Shown one piece after another: positions 1 through 13,953 of a stretch of DNA of 64,000 nt. Made by a program: the position numbers and the translations under genes. The notes under the pieces were generated by a model. The model saw only the letters and a program-made list of their open reading frames with translations. It had not been told where the DNA came from and made no database searches. Source of the stretch: Tubulanus polymorphus (Eukaryota > Nemertea > Palaeonemertea > Tubulaniformes > Tubulanidae); contig NC_134035.1 in NCBI RefSeq assembly GCF_964204645.1, positions 4,590,501-4,654,500 of the forward strand. Direction: 5' to 3'. Each line of letters opens with the position of its first letter. Within the stretch, counting starts at the first letter, position 1.

Positions 1-248
1 TATACAATTTCAATATTGATGTCACCGAATGTTGACCTTTTGCCCGCGGTCCCGGGAGACCGGAACCGGAAATATACGGTGACGTAATTAAGCCGAAATT
101 TTTTTAAAGTCGGAAGAATCATTCCGAAATATTTCTATTTTCACTTCGCGCGTACGCGTTGGTGCGTGGTACACGGGCTCGGATAGCTCCCCACCCCCCG
201 ATGAAGCCCAGCGCCACACGACGCTGAAAAACACGGAAACAGGAGACA

Positions 249-1521
249 GAAACGTGTTTCGAGAAACGAGAAACACGCCTTTTCGGGAAACAATGTTTCC
301 GCGATCAAACACGTTTGATTCCGCGTTTCTGCGTTTCCGTGTTTTCTGCGTGCGTTGAGGGCTAAAACGGCGAGGCACAAATCTAGCTAATTAAAACGTA
401 TACATTTTTGTCTGACTTACCCGACGCGCATCCGTCGACGTGAGATTTAAATCCACCATCCGTTTGGCGACGAATGCGCGGCGGGAAATCTGGTGCAATT
501 ATATAAACGAAGACCAAGGGAACTTTATTGACAATAGATAAAGCTAAAACTGTGCTCATATTTGAAATCCATTGTCAATCTATAGCTATTTCATGGATTC
601 TGAGTAGAGCGCCGTGCACAGTATAGTGAAATCGTTTCATTCGTTTGGACTCGACGGCACGGACGAACACGACAGAAATCGGTAGTAACCCGATTCGTGA
701 CACGGACAAGCGTGCGAGTGCTGCTTCTGGCTACCGGAGGCAACCGTCGGGTATATGTTGATAACCGGAGGGGAGGAATAGGGAGGAGAATAACAGGCGC
801 CCAATCCGTTTAGGGGATTTTGAGCAAAATACTTAACATATTGAATATGTAACAAATTACAATTTAACAAATTTTGTTTCCTCGATTTAAACAGAAAAAA
901 TTAATATATTCCCTCTGAGTGTCCCTGAATTGTATAGATTACTATTCAAGACATTCATACCCGAGTCAAAAATTATTTTTAAAGATATTTTCGTGATTTC
1001 TAGCAACTTCCCTCGAGATATTCAACTTAATTCGTTCGACTCAGTTACCCCGAGGTATAAGTTTGATTTCAACATTTGTCTAGAAATATTCAACGCTTCG
1101 TGTGAACGCGCGATTTGAACGTGACGTCACTGAGTTATTAATAAATAATAATGTACGCGATGGATCAAGTTGCAGAACAGCCCCTCGCGCGCCTCCGACT
1201 CCATTGTAGCTCGGTATCGGAAAGTTGGAAACTTCTATCGGTAACTGATAAAATTTCGCCGGCGAATTGCTTAATCGAAGCGCGAGATAATGCAAAATCT
1301 AATACAATATTTCATTTCTAACGATCGGTAGCCCGGGCGCGCGCGCGAGCCGTTTGCCTGATTCGCTCTGCGAGGCCGCGTTGATTGGATAACCATCGAC
1401 CTGGCGGCATCGACCCGCGCGTCACGACGACCGCCGCCGTAATTTTCCAATTTCGCGTTCTTTCTCTCCGTTCGCCGTTCGAGTTTGTTTTAGAATCGAA
1501 CGCGGCGACAAAAAGAACCCG
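249..1521. other. No gene seen
   Basis: Mixed composition, with CpG-rich patches near 1325-1450. Around 235-350 there are several inverted copies of CGTTTC/GAAACG words (GTGTTTCGAGAAACGAGAAA), a short imperfect hairpin cluster. Open frames are short and have no codon-bias signal. Confidence 0.5.
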
Positions 1522-1560
1522 AATCACGCACAGAACGCACAGAACGCACAGAACGCAGAG
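1522..1560. repeat. 10-bp tandem repeat (ACGCACAGAA)
   Basis: Three and a half copies in a row in a CpG-rich patch. Confidence 0.7.
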
Positions 1561-1734
1561 ACGAAACGTCGTTGTCGAAGTTTATAGATCGTCGCCGGTG
1601 TTTATGCAAAGAGTAATTATTCGCTAACGAGGTTTTGAGCGGTGTGACGATTGAATTCAACGATTGCGCCGACTCCGCCCGGAAAGGTCATTACGCGAGC
1701 AAAATCTAATTTTTAACTCGCGTCACTAAGACAA

Positions 1735-1925
1735 GTGGCTTTCTCGCTGTACAGCCAGTTAACCATAATGAGATAAGGGCCAAATGAACGGGCATTAAGC
1801 GATTTGTAATTGGCCATGTGTCACATATTTGCCTTGTAATCAATTTATCAAAGTCAGGCGGTCGTGTGGGCCTTGTAAAAAGCCCTCAAATGTTTTGAGG
1901 TGCCGTTTTCTAAATGAACTCTTTA
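1735..1925. promoter_or_regulatory. Candidate conserved non-coding element
   Basis: About 190 bases of balanced, non-repetitive sequence with several homeodomain-type words (ATTTGTAATTGG, TGTAATCAATTTATCA) and no open frame. It stands out from the CpG-rich sequence on its left. Conservation cannot be tested here. Confidence 0.25.
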
Positions 1926-2105
1926 AGATGTTAACTCACTCCCTTATCTCATGAAATCTTACGAAATGTTCTTGCATATTGGTCGGGCATAGGCAGGCAA
2001 GGGCAAGTTTGCTACTTGGAAATGCTGTATAACACCGAGGTAAAACTTCGCAATGAGTCGGCAAAAGAAGAGTAAAATATAATTAGTCCCACGATCGCTA
2101 AGTCG

Positions 2106-2248
2106 AAAAACTTGAAATATCGTAATATGAGAATTCATAAAAAATCCGAATTTTCGGTTTTCCCTGATTCCTGGTGATGGTCTTTAGTTTAAAACCCAAA
2201 ATTCGGATTTTCATAATGAATTTTGATATTACGATATTCGAAGTTTTT
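2106..2248. mobile_element. Fold-back element (long inverted repeat)
   Basis: Left arm 2106-2162 and right arm 2191-2248 are near-perfect reverse complements. Both contain AAAAACTT, ATATCGTAATAT and ATCCGAATTTT. The loop is about 28 bases. A short MITE is the simplest reading; I see no clear target duplication. Confidence 0.85.
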
Positions 2249-4061
2249 GTGTGATTGTGGGATTTATATGTTACTGTAAAATGCATCTTAACTATATCCA
2301 CAAATTCTTAATCGCTTTAATACGCTTCCGAATAATGTCTCAAAAATGCCCTTAAATGTGTCGCAAGACCTTTAAAAGTATTTAGACCTTGGATCCACCC
2401 CTGGCAGTCGACGAGACTTTAGACCTCCCCAAATAGACAGGATCCTTTTTCCGTTGCAGACGCTTCATGAGACGATATGAATATTGATAGCAATCTCTTA
2501 ACGTCGAGTGAAGTGTTTAGAAAAGCCGGTAGGATGGACTCTGCGGATCAGGTGAAATTAAAATCCATTACCATCAGGTAATTCTTGCCCCGCGACTATC
2601 AGAGAGAGCCTAAGCTCCGCTCGATTACAACGGGGATATATTTAATTTTGCACGGATCGGCTGCTGGGGAGGTTTTACTCGCACGCAAGCGGGTCGAGAC
2701 GAGAGGTGTTTCTCAGGGGCAACCGCTGTATCATCTCCCAGAAAGTAAACAATAACCCGACTGCTCGGTCACGCGATGTCTCAGCGCGTGCCGACACTTC
2801 TCATTTCCGCGTCTCGCAGACGAGAAATCGTTTTTTTTAAACAAATTTTTGATAAATTATAGATTCAGGTTCGTTGTCGACCACCGGTTTTTCCTATACG
2901 GGTTCAGACGCTGTAACAGCAGGAGTTCCTGAATCCAAAAGATCCCATTGTACTTTTGAATAAATGATTGATGTATAATTCATATGAAAAAATTCATTTT
3001 CGTGGTTATTTCATTATTTTCCTTCCCTATTTGCTCACGCAAGTCCAATTGTGTTTTCTATAAATCTATTCATATTTAATTCACTTTTTCGAATAAGCTT
3101 AGATAATATTCTCGAAGTTCACTTACTGCGTTCATATACTTATTACGGCGCAACTACTATTCCCAAAAAAATCTCCTTTTTTCGAAAATCAGGCGCTGAT
3201 TCAGAATCTAACGCGATTTTCAATCAATCTTCATTAAAGAATGGAGCAATATCTGTCGACGATACAAATCATGATGTTTTTATCTGATCGTTAGTTCGGT
3301 GACGGGAAAGTGACAAATGCCGTTAATCATCAAAAAAATCTTTAATCAGATAAAACCTGTGACGCTCTTTACATTTTGGCTTATTGTAACGATTAGGTTG
3401 ATAGTGGCAGTACGCACCAAGGGGGGGGGGTTCGAATCTGGGCCTCGTTCATAGACAGCTACGAATATGTCAATCTACGTAGTACATTTAACCAGTGCTT
3501 GTCGTCTGTCCTGCTGACGGCTCCGACAAATGTCATTCTATGGGCAATCAGACCGTATTTTACATTTCGCGTATCGTTCCGTATATAAATTGGTTGCCGG
3601 CGACAACTAAAGCGAAAGGTCATTTTCTAAAAGGCTCCCACACGCGACGCAGTTTGTGTCTTCCCGAGCCGGTCGGTAGCGAATAAGATTTAAAATACTA
3701 ACCTTTCATCCATCGTATTCTTACGCATCTAAGTTATTATAAGACAGGTTTTTTCGCTATACCGAGCCGAAACCTTTCACCTTGTCGCTCGTAGTTCGCA
3801 GCGTGTTTATTCATTGTCTGCCGAAGTCGTCTTTTTCGTTTCAATTTTACTTCTATCTGCCACGGGGCTCCTTCCGTTCAGCGACCAACACTGGCCCTAG
3901 TCAAACACACGACTGTTCATCATTATATATAAATGCTATTTCATCACGAATCAACTATTTTTACATGTAGCGTAATATGGGCGGTCAATCTGAAAAAAGG
4001 TCACCATGAATGTCGGACGCTATTGTGCTTTAGTTGATTTTGTCCGTGCCCTACTTTGTTT
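2249..4061. other. No gene seen
   Basis: Downstream flank of ONECUT. A poly-G run of ten at 3421-3430 is followed by GGTTCGAATCTGGG, reminiscent of a B box, but no tRNA fold is apparent. Confidence 0.5.
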
Positions 4062-4217
4062 GTTTGAATGCTTTTTCAAGAATGTCTTTGTACAAGGCCG
4101 AGCCGATGGTGTCGTGATTAAGAAAGACTTCGTTGATTTTGGCTGTTCTCTATTTTTTCATTGGAATGCTATTTCAAAGAATTTCTTTGTACAAGGCCGG
4201 ACCGATGGTGTCGTGAT
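4062..4217. repeat. 99-bp direct repeat, 2 copies
   Basis: GAATGCTTTTTCAAGAATGT precedes CTTTGTACAAGGCCGAGCCG and ATGGTGTCGTGAT at 4086-4118. The same blocks recur with few changes ending at 4217. Confidence 0.75.
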
Positions 4218-7200
4218 GAAAAGATTTCGTTTCGCGGCGGATTGCCTTGCACTGCGCTCGCTTGCTTGTCGTCTGTCGGCGGCGCGGAGTCGTGGCTGAG
4301 AGTTGAACATGTGGTTTTACCATATTCACTGAGTCACGACAATAATGGGACAGCTTACTAATGGAAGATCGTTGCTGTAGGGAGCGAATACAACCGCTAT
4401 TCTATATAACGAGCCGGGCTAATGGCACTAACTGACCGTCCTTGTACAATGGAGCGCTTATCCGCCGTTCCGAACACGGGATGATCGGCTGCGAATCTTG
4501 TTTATTCCATCATCGCCGCGCGCTTTTAAAAATGTCAGTTCGTGTAAAGCAAAATAGAATTGTCGCTCGTCAGATATTCTTTATTCTTCCAGCATCGTTT
4601 CGTCGATGGTTTTACTGCAAAATATCATTATTTTAAAAATCAGAGTTTTGCAACGTTCGCCCCGAGAACGTTGAAATCCCCTGACGACCTTATGCGTGGA
4701 CGTTGAAACGGAGTCCGTGATTCACCCCAGGGCGGTTTTGGAAGAAGCCATTTATCGGTTCAATTCTAGACTAATTTTCGATTTTCGCTTCCCGGGTTGA
4801 AACGAACGATAACTACAGTACGGAACAGACATCCTGGACGGCCATTCCTTGGGCATTTTGGTGAAAAGATGAAGAAGATTGTGATACCAAAATTTGTTCG
4901 ATATCAATTCTGAGAGAAACCGGCCACCAGGATCATGGTTCAAGGTTTATCCAAATGCGAGAAATCTGCTTACGATTTTAACAATCATATTCAATTGAAT
5001 TGATTTTGAATTGAATTTATTTTGCATTCAAAAATTACATTACAAAATAGAAAAATTGAGGGTTCCGTGTGAATTTTCTTACAATATACAGCAAAGAATA
5101 CAAAATCAAATTACATTGAAAATGGATTACACAGTTAAGCCAATTATCGTGTGTTTAAGCTTCTTTTTCGATTTGTTTATTTACTATTTTCATATCAATT
5201 TCGTCTTATCAACGAGCTCTCTGCCGAAGCTCTATAGATCGGTGAAAATACGGTGAAAAGATTTTTTAGCTAATCTAATATCAGATATCAGATATATTGT
5301 ATATGTATATATATGAACACACGAACGTCCTTGACAGAGAAGCGCATCCGCATACGAGACCAGATACAATTTCATCGGGACAAAAAAGCTTTTGTATTTC
5401 AAAATTCAACATCTAAGAATTAAGCCGGCGGCTACGGGTTTTTTTGTGTAGTATTTAGGATTTTTCCATGCCGCTGCGAGGTACCGCCGGCAGCCATCCC
5501 TCGGGCGGTTATCGTTTCAGCATCGCCAGCTCTCAGCAGTGGTCCGTCGCTGCCGAGTTTGTAGCAATACGGCAATTTCATCGGTCTCTTTGTCCATCTA
5601 TTTAGCGAAAAAATTCCCCTATCCGTTGTGTATACAGCCTGATTTAGAGCTTCAGAATTCGCATCAATTCGGAAGTTAATAGGCAAATCACCTTTCGTGG
5701 CATTCAGCCCGTTTATCATTGTCGTTTCAGACAATGTCCAAATCTTGAATACAAATTTTCTAATACGTAAATAATATACTTCAATAAATATGATATTCAT
5801 AATATTCTTTTGCCAGACGTATCGTCACGCGCATGCGTCGAAACGGCAATCGTTTGAATTCGAACTAATTTAAATAAAAGACTACATAGAATCGTCATTC
5901 CTTTCAATAATGAGAAACGATTGATATTCTAATGGGGCTCTTATGCGCTAAAGTACGATTTCCCCGCTTTCGTCTGAACGAAAAAAAACAAGGTACGAGC
6001 AGAGGGGCAAAAACGCTGAATTCGATTAAAATTTAGGACGAGACGACGTCGCTTTCGGCTGATCGTAACAAGATTTATCTGACGGCGACGACGGTCTGTG
6101 TAGCGATAAGTATGCAGAACGTAGCGCCGACCTCGGTGGTAAAAACCCCATTTGCCCAGTGGAGCAACGTCGGCTAACCATTGAGGCGTGAAGCCCATTC
6201 ATCAACGGGTAACATGTCTACGGCAATTACCTCGATTTACAACCGAAACATTCACAGATTATATCCCTGTGTCTCTTGCGCGGTATCAAACAAAACAAGA
6301 CTAGAAGGTCTCGAGACAAAAAGATATCGCAATACGCTGCTTGCTTCGCTAAGATTTTCTTAACGAAAGTATATATGCAGGAGTAATAGCAAAAAATAAT
6401 TTTCTTGTTTATTTTTTCTATCAGAGAAATCCGGCAAAATAATTGTGGGCGATATTCTCTGCGTTAACCGTTGTTTTGCTTCATTTTGATCACAAATTTT
6501 ACGATTTACGCCTTTCGTATATGTACGTATGTAGGCTACCGTCGACAATTCGTCAAGTTTAGCAAGAGTCGGAGGTTCATTTTATCAACAACTGAGATCT
6601 GGAATCTCATTTTTCATTGTTTTCTCGGTCATTAGGTGTCGTTCGGTTGTTGTAACGTCTGCCTGCGACGAATACACAAATCGGTGCGCGTCTGCGAGGT
6701 GTGAACTGGTGCGAAAAGTCAGATTAAATTCTACATGTTAATAACCTTCCGCGCTCGGTGATTAATTACCGTTTAGATAACGTGTCCCTACGCTACTGAT
6801 TTAAATCTACCCGCGTGAACTGAACGCTTCAGTTGGAAAACTACCGAAATTTCCTAATTTAAAGTGACATTTGACTACGGTATCAGTCGCCTTCCAGCCC
6901 TCATATCACAGGAATGATATGATATTTATTTTCCCCATGATTCAACATGTAACACAAATAAGCTTATATACTTTTGATAATACCAAACCGATGTTGGCAT
7001 TAGTCCACAGGGAGGGGGTGTCGATTTTCAAGAATGTTGAACTTAGCTTTAAGAAAGTGCGAGTACTCGCGTAGACCACTTTAGAAATTAGATACAAAAA
7101 GGAGCCTATTTCATCAATTTCAAGTGGGGATGAAATTTTTGCTTCTTTTCCCTACAATTTGGAATTGAATCAAGTTAATTTGGCAATGTGCGAAATAGTG

Positions 7201-10200
7201 ACATTTCTACTGGCGGCATTTTTTCCTATGTTGCAAACTGGTGGCATTTTTGCCGGTGGCATTATTTCCGTAACCAGTTTGGAAGCGCGTACATATTTTG
7301 AACGAAAACGAATGGAAGCGTTATCAATGAGTGAATCTTTTGAAATCGATGCTCAAATTCCCTCAAGGCCGGCGGCATCTGGGCGGAAATTCGTCAATCG
7401 TTCGAACCCCCCTTAATACAGGCCTGCATTGATTTTTAGATTTCATATTAAATTCAATTCATTTATTTTGGCCACAGCACATGTATATCTGACTGTGTAG
7501 CTAATGTCCTTCCTTGACAGTGGTTTCAAGTCACCTTACGTATACAGCACTATTCAATAGGTCATCACTAACGAGTCCAGGACTTAATCAAAGTAACTCG
7601 TACCTGTTTTAGGATGGGAGATGTTGGGTTTTCCTATCATATCGCCATTAGTCGCTCAAGCAGTTCGCCCACTTCTTCGTTCCCACAATCTCGACGGGTA
7701 ATGCGTCATGACGTCATGAATAGAAAGGTCGAGATCAATTCTTGGAATCTTCCACAAATCTCTGTCCCTAATGTGGGTCAGGTCCGATGCACGGGGTAGA
7801 GATCTATCGGGCATTTCTGGGGAATATCCTTTTTGAGTTTTCCATTGCCGAGATGTTTGGACATGACCATCTTGAGGGAATTCGCTTTGGTTTGGACACG
7901 ACTATTTTGAGGGAATCTGTTTTCGACGAATTAGGGCTTAGGATCCGTACAGGTCTTTCCTCGAGTTGGTCGTCTTCCGCGGACCAGAGAGATGGCAGGG
8001 GATATTCCAGATGGTATCCTTCAGCAGCGACCGAGAGAGACCGAGATCGGCAAATAACGAAGCAACACCTCGAAAAGTTCGATTCATGACTTTTAATCAA
8101 ATACAGACCCTGATACACGTAGTATACAAATGCAAGTCAAATTTTTTTACATGATTTTTAATCATCAGTTTTTTTAAAGTACAAAATTTTACAACCAGTA
8201 TATCTGACAGAGCATCTAAAACCCTTCAAGAACGGGGGGAGATATGTATCCATATTCGTTTCGTTTATATTAAGTTTTCGCCGACTTTTCGTGAAAATAA
8301 AAAAGCCAAACTGTTATTCTTTTTTTTACAATGAAACATTCCGAGTTATCATATGTAGGTAAATTGTTTTCGAAAGCGATACCGAAAATGTTCTCATAAG
8401 ATATTTCCTGATCCCACAAAATTCGAATGTGAATTTCCAAATCCAATCGTTAGATTCACCTTTTTGTTTGGCTGTTTTTTTTTTTTAGCTATACATACAT
8501 GTATTTATCATCTTCCAGTTGAAATTGGTTCAAATTTTCATTATTTTTCCATCTTATATTTTTTTCGTAACATTTCCACATAAATGCATAGTATATTAAA
8601 TACAATTTTCCATATAGAGAATGAGGTTTTCTTTTTACAATCAAAGGGAACAATAGTAAAGTAATTACCAGTTTTTCTTTTCGAGACAAACCCTTACCAA
8701 ACAATACATGGATTCATTTATAATTGAAGGTGTACAGTATAGAGTTAGATTCTAAAACGTAGAATCGAAGGCTTTAGGCAGATCGTCAAAAAACGCCGTA
8801 TCGTCGAAAGCTTTGCGCGTCGTCGGTGATCGGGAAAAAAAGACGAATAGAATTTTCTGAGCCTCTCCGACGCGAACTTTGAAAACAAAACGCCTTCGAA
8901 TACGGTATATCTCGTATACGATGTATGTAGACAATGAACTGCCTAAAGCCTGGAGGAAAATCGCTTTGAACCATACACAAGAGCACGGGAGGCTTATTCG
9001 ACAACGTAACCAAGCGTTCGAAAATGATCTCGATTCTCGGATGTTCATCTCGACGTTTCAATGCCATCAATTCATCGTCATCGAGTTGGCGATAACATTT
9101 ACCTTATTCAACCTAATTAATTCGTGCGATAATTATCACCTTCGTAAAATGCAACGAAAAACCGGCGAAAATTTCGACGGCGTTTCAGTCGCCGCATGAT
9201 TAAGAATTGTAGAATAAGCCACTATTTTAATGCGTAGAGTGGGCGGTAGGGCCTATATCGACGCTAAAGTAACAGTTTCGTTCGCCTACTACGCCCGCCC
9301 GTGCTACGCGCCTCTATTCAAATTTTACATTTCACATCATGGTTAATTTTCTAGACACGATGAAGAAAATAACGATATGAGACGAGAGAGGTTTCGACGA
9401 ACGTTCATTCTTCGATCTAAACTAAACATGGCAGTGATAAAGAGACAAAAACCCGGACAGCAAGGTTTATTTCATTACACATACATTCATTAACTACTAT
9501 AATGGCTATATAACACGGTCACTTGCTGCCCCTAAAGAAATGATATCAATTATTATTTCTATACTAGAATAAGAATGTCGCTGGAATCGCGACGAAAACC
9601 AGCGACGGACTAGAAGATTTTCTGCTGCATTCCCCTCTCTCCGCGCGATAAATAACGGATTCAAAGGTGACAGGACTAGATATGTGCGGCTCGATACTAA
9701 ATGCCCGATTATCAGTAATATATTTCCGAGGCCGAGTCCGCAGACGCGTTTTAAACCTAACCTAACCCCGAGCGAACTCGACAGAGTTGAATACCGCCGG
9801 GTGAAGTTTATAAACGCGTTTACGTGCAACAGACCCCTGGTTTATGATTGAATGTACCGGTTTCGTTTTTTTTTTTCGATTATTGGGAATTTTGCATAAA
9901 TTCTAACGTAGTTAAAATTTCGAAGGTATTTCCATCGGCTTTTTACAGAGAGAAATTTAGCCCACCCCGCCCGAGATCTAAAGCGAACTTTAATAATAAT
10001 AATAATAATCATATATAATTTATTTACACGGTAAAATTGGCGAGAAAAAAAAACAACAACGGCAAAATCTTGAAGAACAAACGAAATTTTTTTTTTGTCG
10101 AACGGTTTAGAAGAAAGTCGAAAATGCAGTAACTAAAAAACGTATAGAGCGGCAGCACCGGCCGAAAGGTACTCCGATTATCATTATTATCATCATATCA

Positions 10201-10484
10201 TATTCGCGATAATCGTAACATTGTCAAAAAAACGTTCCCAGTGGAGAACCGGGCAGGCGGCGCCCCTCGCGCCAATGAGAGAGCGAGCACGCGCGCTCGC
10301 GCCGGACTCCTCGTGGGGGACGGTTAAAATCTGTCTCCGTTAATAATAATAAAGAACACGACGTGAAATCAGTTCCAAAATGTTCGTTTAAATATCTTAC
10401 AATGACGCATTGAACAAACATATTTACATTATTATCATTATCGATATCAAACAAATCCTTCATTTCAGTAGAAATTGACGCCCG

Positions 10485-10486
<2 letters not shown>
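4218..10486. other. No confident gene; unique or anciently repetitive sequence
   Basis: The longest open frame is about 120 codons (5432-5800, minus) and has no recognisable domain. 8460-8700 is AT-rich. 10220-10330 has a GC-rich patch (GCGAGCACGCGCGCTCGCGC) that forms a small palindrome. Nothing else stands out. Confidence 0.5.
7856..7918. repeat. 34-bp direct repeat, 2 copies
   Basis: TTTGGACATGACCATCTTGA then GGGAATTCG, followed by TTTGGACACGACTATTTTGA then GGGAATCTG. Confidence 0.65.

Positions 10487-10533
<47 letters not shown>
10487..10533. repeat. (TA)n microsatellite
   Basis: About 45 bases of TA, ending TATTGCAAT. Confidence 0.95.
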
Positions 10534-10534
<1 letters not shown>

Positions 10535-10602
10535 CAATAATAGGCCGCTAAAAGAAACGTAAAAACTGAACAAACACTTGTAACCAACTGAGAGGAAAGC
10601 TT

Positions 10603-10753
10603 AGTGGAACCACGTTATAACGAACTCGCGGATCTTTACAGAATATAAGCGCTAAAAATTTAATTATGTTTCTCGTCGTTAAGATATTAAGAACTATCGG
10701 TTTTAACTGATCCACATTTCTGATCCGCGAAATTCGTCGCAACGAGGTTCCGT
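10603..10753. mobile_element. Diverged copy of the pogo-like MITE family
   Basis: The left end AGTGGAACCACGTTATAACG and the right end, read inverted as ACGGAACCTCGTTGCGACG, continue into matching CTCGCGGATC / TTCGCGGATC. About 30-bp terminal inverted repeats, related to 62387-62744. Confidence 0.7.
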
Positions 10754-11116
10754 TCCGGTATTTTTTTTCAATAGACTCGGACGACGTCGAAAACGTTTTC
10801 AATTCCGTTTTAAAATCGCATTCGAAAACTGATAATCATTCGTTCGATTCGAATTAAAAAATGACGATAACTTATATGTAACGCAATAAATTCGGTAAAA
10901 TACCAATCAATCGATTTAATAAAATTAGACGAATAAATTAAATTAAAATGGGCGCGCGCGCGCGCGTACGCGCGACGCGGACAAATTCTCGACTTGAGAA
11001 ACGAACATAGAAATGAAATGAAATGTAAGATGGCTCCAACCGGCCTTACGTGCATTGAAATGAATGAACTTTCTATTTACATCGATACATGTTTCATCGA
11101 CATTTTCCGTTAGTTC

Positions 11117-11152
11117 GATGATGATGATGATGATGATGCTGATGATGTTGAT
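11117..11152. repeat. (GAT)n microsatellite
   Basis: GATGATGATGATGATGATG with later GCT and GTT variants. Confidence 0.9.
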
Positions 11153-11549
11153 GTTATTGACGATCTTTCAATTAAAATGACGCTAAAAACCAACGTACGG
11201 AGAACAAGAAATTCTCGAGCATTTTTTGTTGAAATTTCTAAGCATGAAAAACAAAAAAGAAACGCTATCGACCGATCATGAGCATTGAAATAAAGACGAT
11301 GTTAATGACAATGGTTCCCACAGATGCATGAATTAAAAATTCCCAAGTTTCTCCCGAGTGTTTCATGGACGATTTTTCAATTAACCCAATTAAAAATGGG
11401 GCCTTTGTAAAAATGAACAGATACGATCATACTGCAGTCAACTGGTTACTATTTGATAACGGTGATTTCAAAGAAAAATTGCCGAAGAAAGTTGCCCTCG
11501 TCAAATGCAATACGTGAAATGTAAATTAATTTCTCAAACATTACAATGA

Positions 11550-11815
11550 CTTGAGGAAAATTTCTCAAATTCTTAAATATCTCCGAACTGGGAATTTTTT
11601 TAATAAGTTTTTCCCAATTTCCATGTACCGTGGGAACCAGAAACGTCATACAGAGTTTCACACTTTTTAATCAATTTCCCAAGCATTTCCCCGACCTGAC
11701 GAAAAATTTTCAAATTCATTTATATCTCCGAACTGGGAATATGACTTTTTAGATAAGTTTTTTCCCAATTTCCGTGTACTGTGGGATCCAAAAACGTCAT
11801 ACAGAGTTTAACGCA
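11550..11815. repeat. Direct repeat with 144-bp period, 2 copies
   Basis: CTCCGAACTGGGAAT at 11581 and 11725, each followed by AGTTTTTCCCAATTTCC and by AACGTCATACAGAGTTT. A shorter inverted match (TGGTTCCCAC) is near 11312. Confidence 0.75.
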
Positions 11816-13926
11816 TTTTAATGCCAACACGATGAAATATGAAACTTTCAACTACATGCACCGAAGTACTGAATTTAAATTTACCAGCAATGATTACCTC
11901 ACTCAACACTGTACTATGATAAATGGGAACCTATAATCGAGACGTACAAAATTGTACGTTGTTATATCGCGCATTGAACAGTCGTATTCAAATTACGACG
12001 AAATTACAGTTCATCATCTCTAACGCATAGTTTCCGACATCATCGTCGTTCTGACAATTCGTTGTTGTGTCTCGGGCCAGACACGCGAGATAGCAAACCC
12101 TGGCGTAAAAGGAAGCGCGACTAGTCGACGTTGATAGTTTTCAAGTGCGACACTAATTTTTCCGCTCTCTCTATCTATCTCGCTCAGTCTATCTTGTTAA
12201 GTATTAAGGCCTAAGTCGGACAATTAACAGTTTCCCTTCATTAAGATATCTACCCAAGGCATGAAATGGTGTTGTCTAGTTATGGGGGGAAATATTTTCG
12301 GATTAGAAAAGTTAACGTCGCCAAATTGTTCGGAGAATGATCTTTTCGTCGATAAGTCATCGGAGCATTTTTACGCAAAAAAAATAAATAAGAAACAAAT
12401 ATTGCCACAGAGTTGGCCTGTATTTCGCGGGAAGCGCAAACGTGTACATGGGCTGATATTGTCGTCACTTTACAGAAGCGAGAGGGAGAGAGGGGAGAGA
12501 GACAGCGAGCGAGAGAGAGAGAGGGGAGAGCCTCGCTGGGAACAAAACCATCTGTACAAGCTCTCAACTGGAGGTGTTTTTTCAAGATGCCTGAAGCTAC
12601 ATCAGTAAGAGACAAACTAGAGTGTCGCGCATCTTCAATCTTGACATCTCTCTCTCTTTCTCTCTATCGTTCTCTCCGCACTAACAGATGCCTGTAAATA
12701 TATATCCCGAAAGATTTTTTTCTTCCCTTTCCGGTCATCTTCATAAGAAATACAGACATACAGGGGCGATTGATAGGTTTTCGGATAAGAATCTAAACGC
12801 GCGAAGTCAACACGACCCCCCCACCCCAGGAAACCATAATTTCAAATGAGTCTTAAATAGTTTAAAAAGAAACTATACGCGGGCAAGTTTGTCTTAATGA
12901 ATGGTGGCAGAATCGCGGGCGGCAGCGTATCAATTTCCATACTAGTCGACGAAACTAGAGACCGAACGCAAATCGGTTTCCGATAGTTATACATGAACAA
13001 TATCCGATATTTATTAATTAACTCGATGGAGATGAGAGCAACTTTTACGAGAGCCGTTTTAATTTTTCCGGGCGCGGCGCGCGTACGCTTGTGTGCGTTC
13101 GTGTGCATATGCTTTAACGACTCAGACAAAATGATGGACGAAATAAGAAATCTGACAATTTTCAAAACTTGCATCGAATTTTCATACGCGCTTTCAATGT
13201 CATTTAGCGCGAATGGATAATATCGTCGCGGTTCCGCCATTTTTGTTTGTTTGTTTGTTTTCTTTTTTTACAATTCTGTTTTCTTTTTTTACAATTTCGC
13301 AATGGCGCGGTATACCTGACGACGCAACAAGAGGAGACAAATACGATCAATGACCCGATACACTCGGCATCCGAATTCAATACTCGCGCGCCTTCAACAA
13401 TTCATTTTATAGAAAATCCATCTGCGGTGAACGTTTACCGCGTCTAACACCAGATAGCGCCACAAGGCACCGACGAGACTGACTACGCGTTCGAGCTGCG
13501 TTCTACCGCCCTCGAAAAAAAAAATAATCCCGTTTTTTGCGAGGTCTTCATCGGTGGCGGTCACCGGCCGTAAAATGTCTCCTGAAATTGAATTCCATCA
13601 ACGCGAATGCAATTACGCCGATCTCAATTCGATTCATTATTTAAATTAAAACTTTCTAAATCCGACGACGAGATCGCGTCTCTTTCTCTTTCTCTCTCGC
13701 TCGCTATCTTCTCTCATTTCTGCCCCCTCTCGTCGCTAACTCGATTTCGTAACAAAAGTATAAATTCGAATCGATTAAATCGCAATCAAGTTTCAATCGA
13801 GTTAATCTCCGCGCATTGTTTCAGTTCGCGTGGATTATGCAACGGTTTACAAATCCCCGGATATTGGAATTACGCCGCGCTGCTTGACCCGTGACTTTTA
13901 CCGTCGTTCGAAATGCAACCAATATC

Positions 13927-13953
13927 TAAAACAAGAGAGAGAGAGAGAGAGAC
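13927..13953. repeat. (GA)n microsatellite
   Basis: About ten GA units. Further GA-rich stretches are at 12478-12530, 16045-16098, 22261-22293 and 25757-25775. Confidence 0.85.

Noticed and set aside
3395-3450. tRNA gene ending GGTTCGAATCTGGG
   Set aside because: Only a B-box-like word after a poly-G run; no cloverleaf could be formed.
5432-5800. 122-codon frame (minus)
   Set aside because: No domain and no support from context; length compatible with chance.
12842-13240. 132-codon frame starting MAEPRRYYPF (minus)
   Set aside because: Has a reasonable ATG context but no recognisable domain, no codon bias and no splice evidence; not enough for a gene call.
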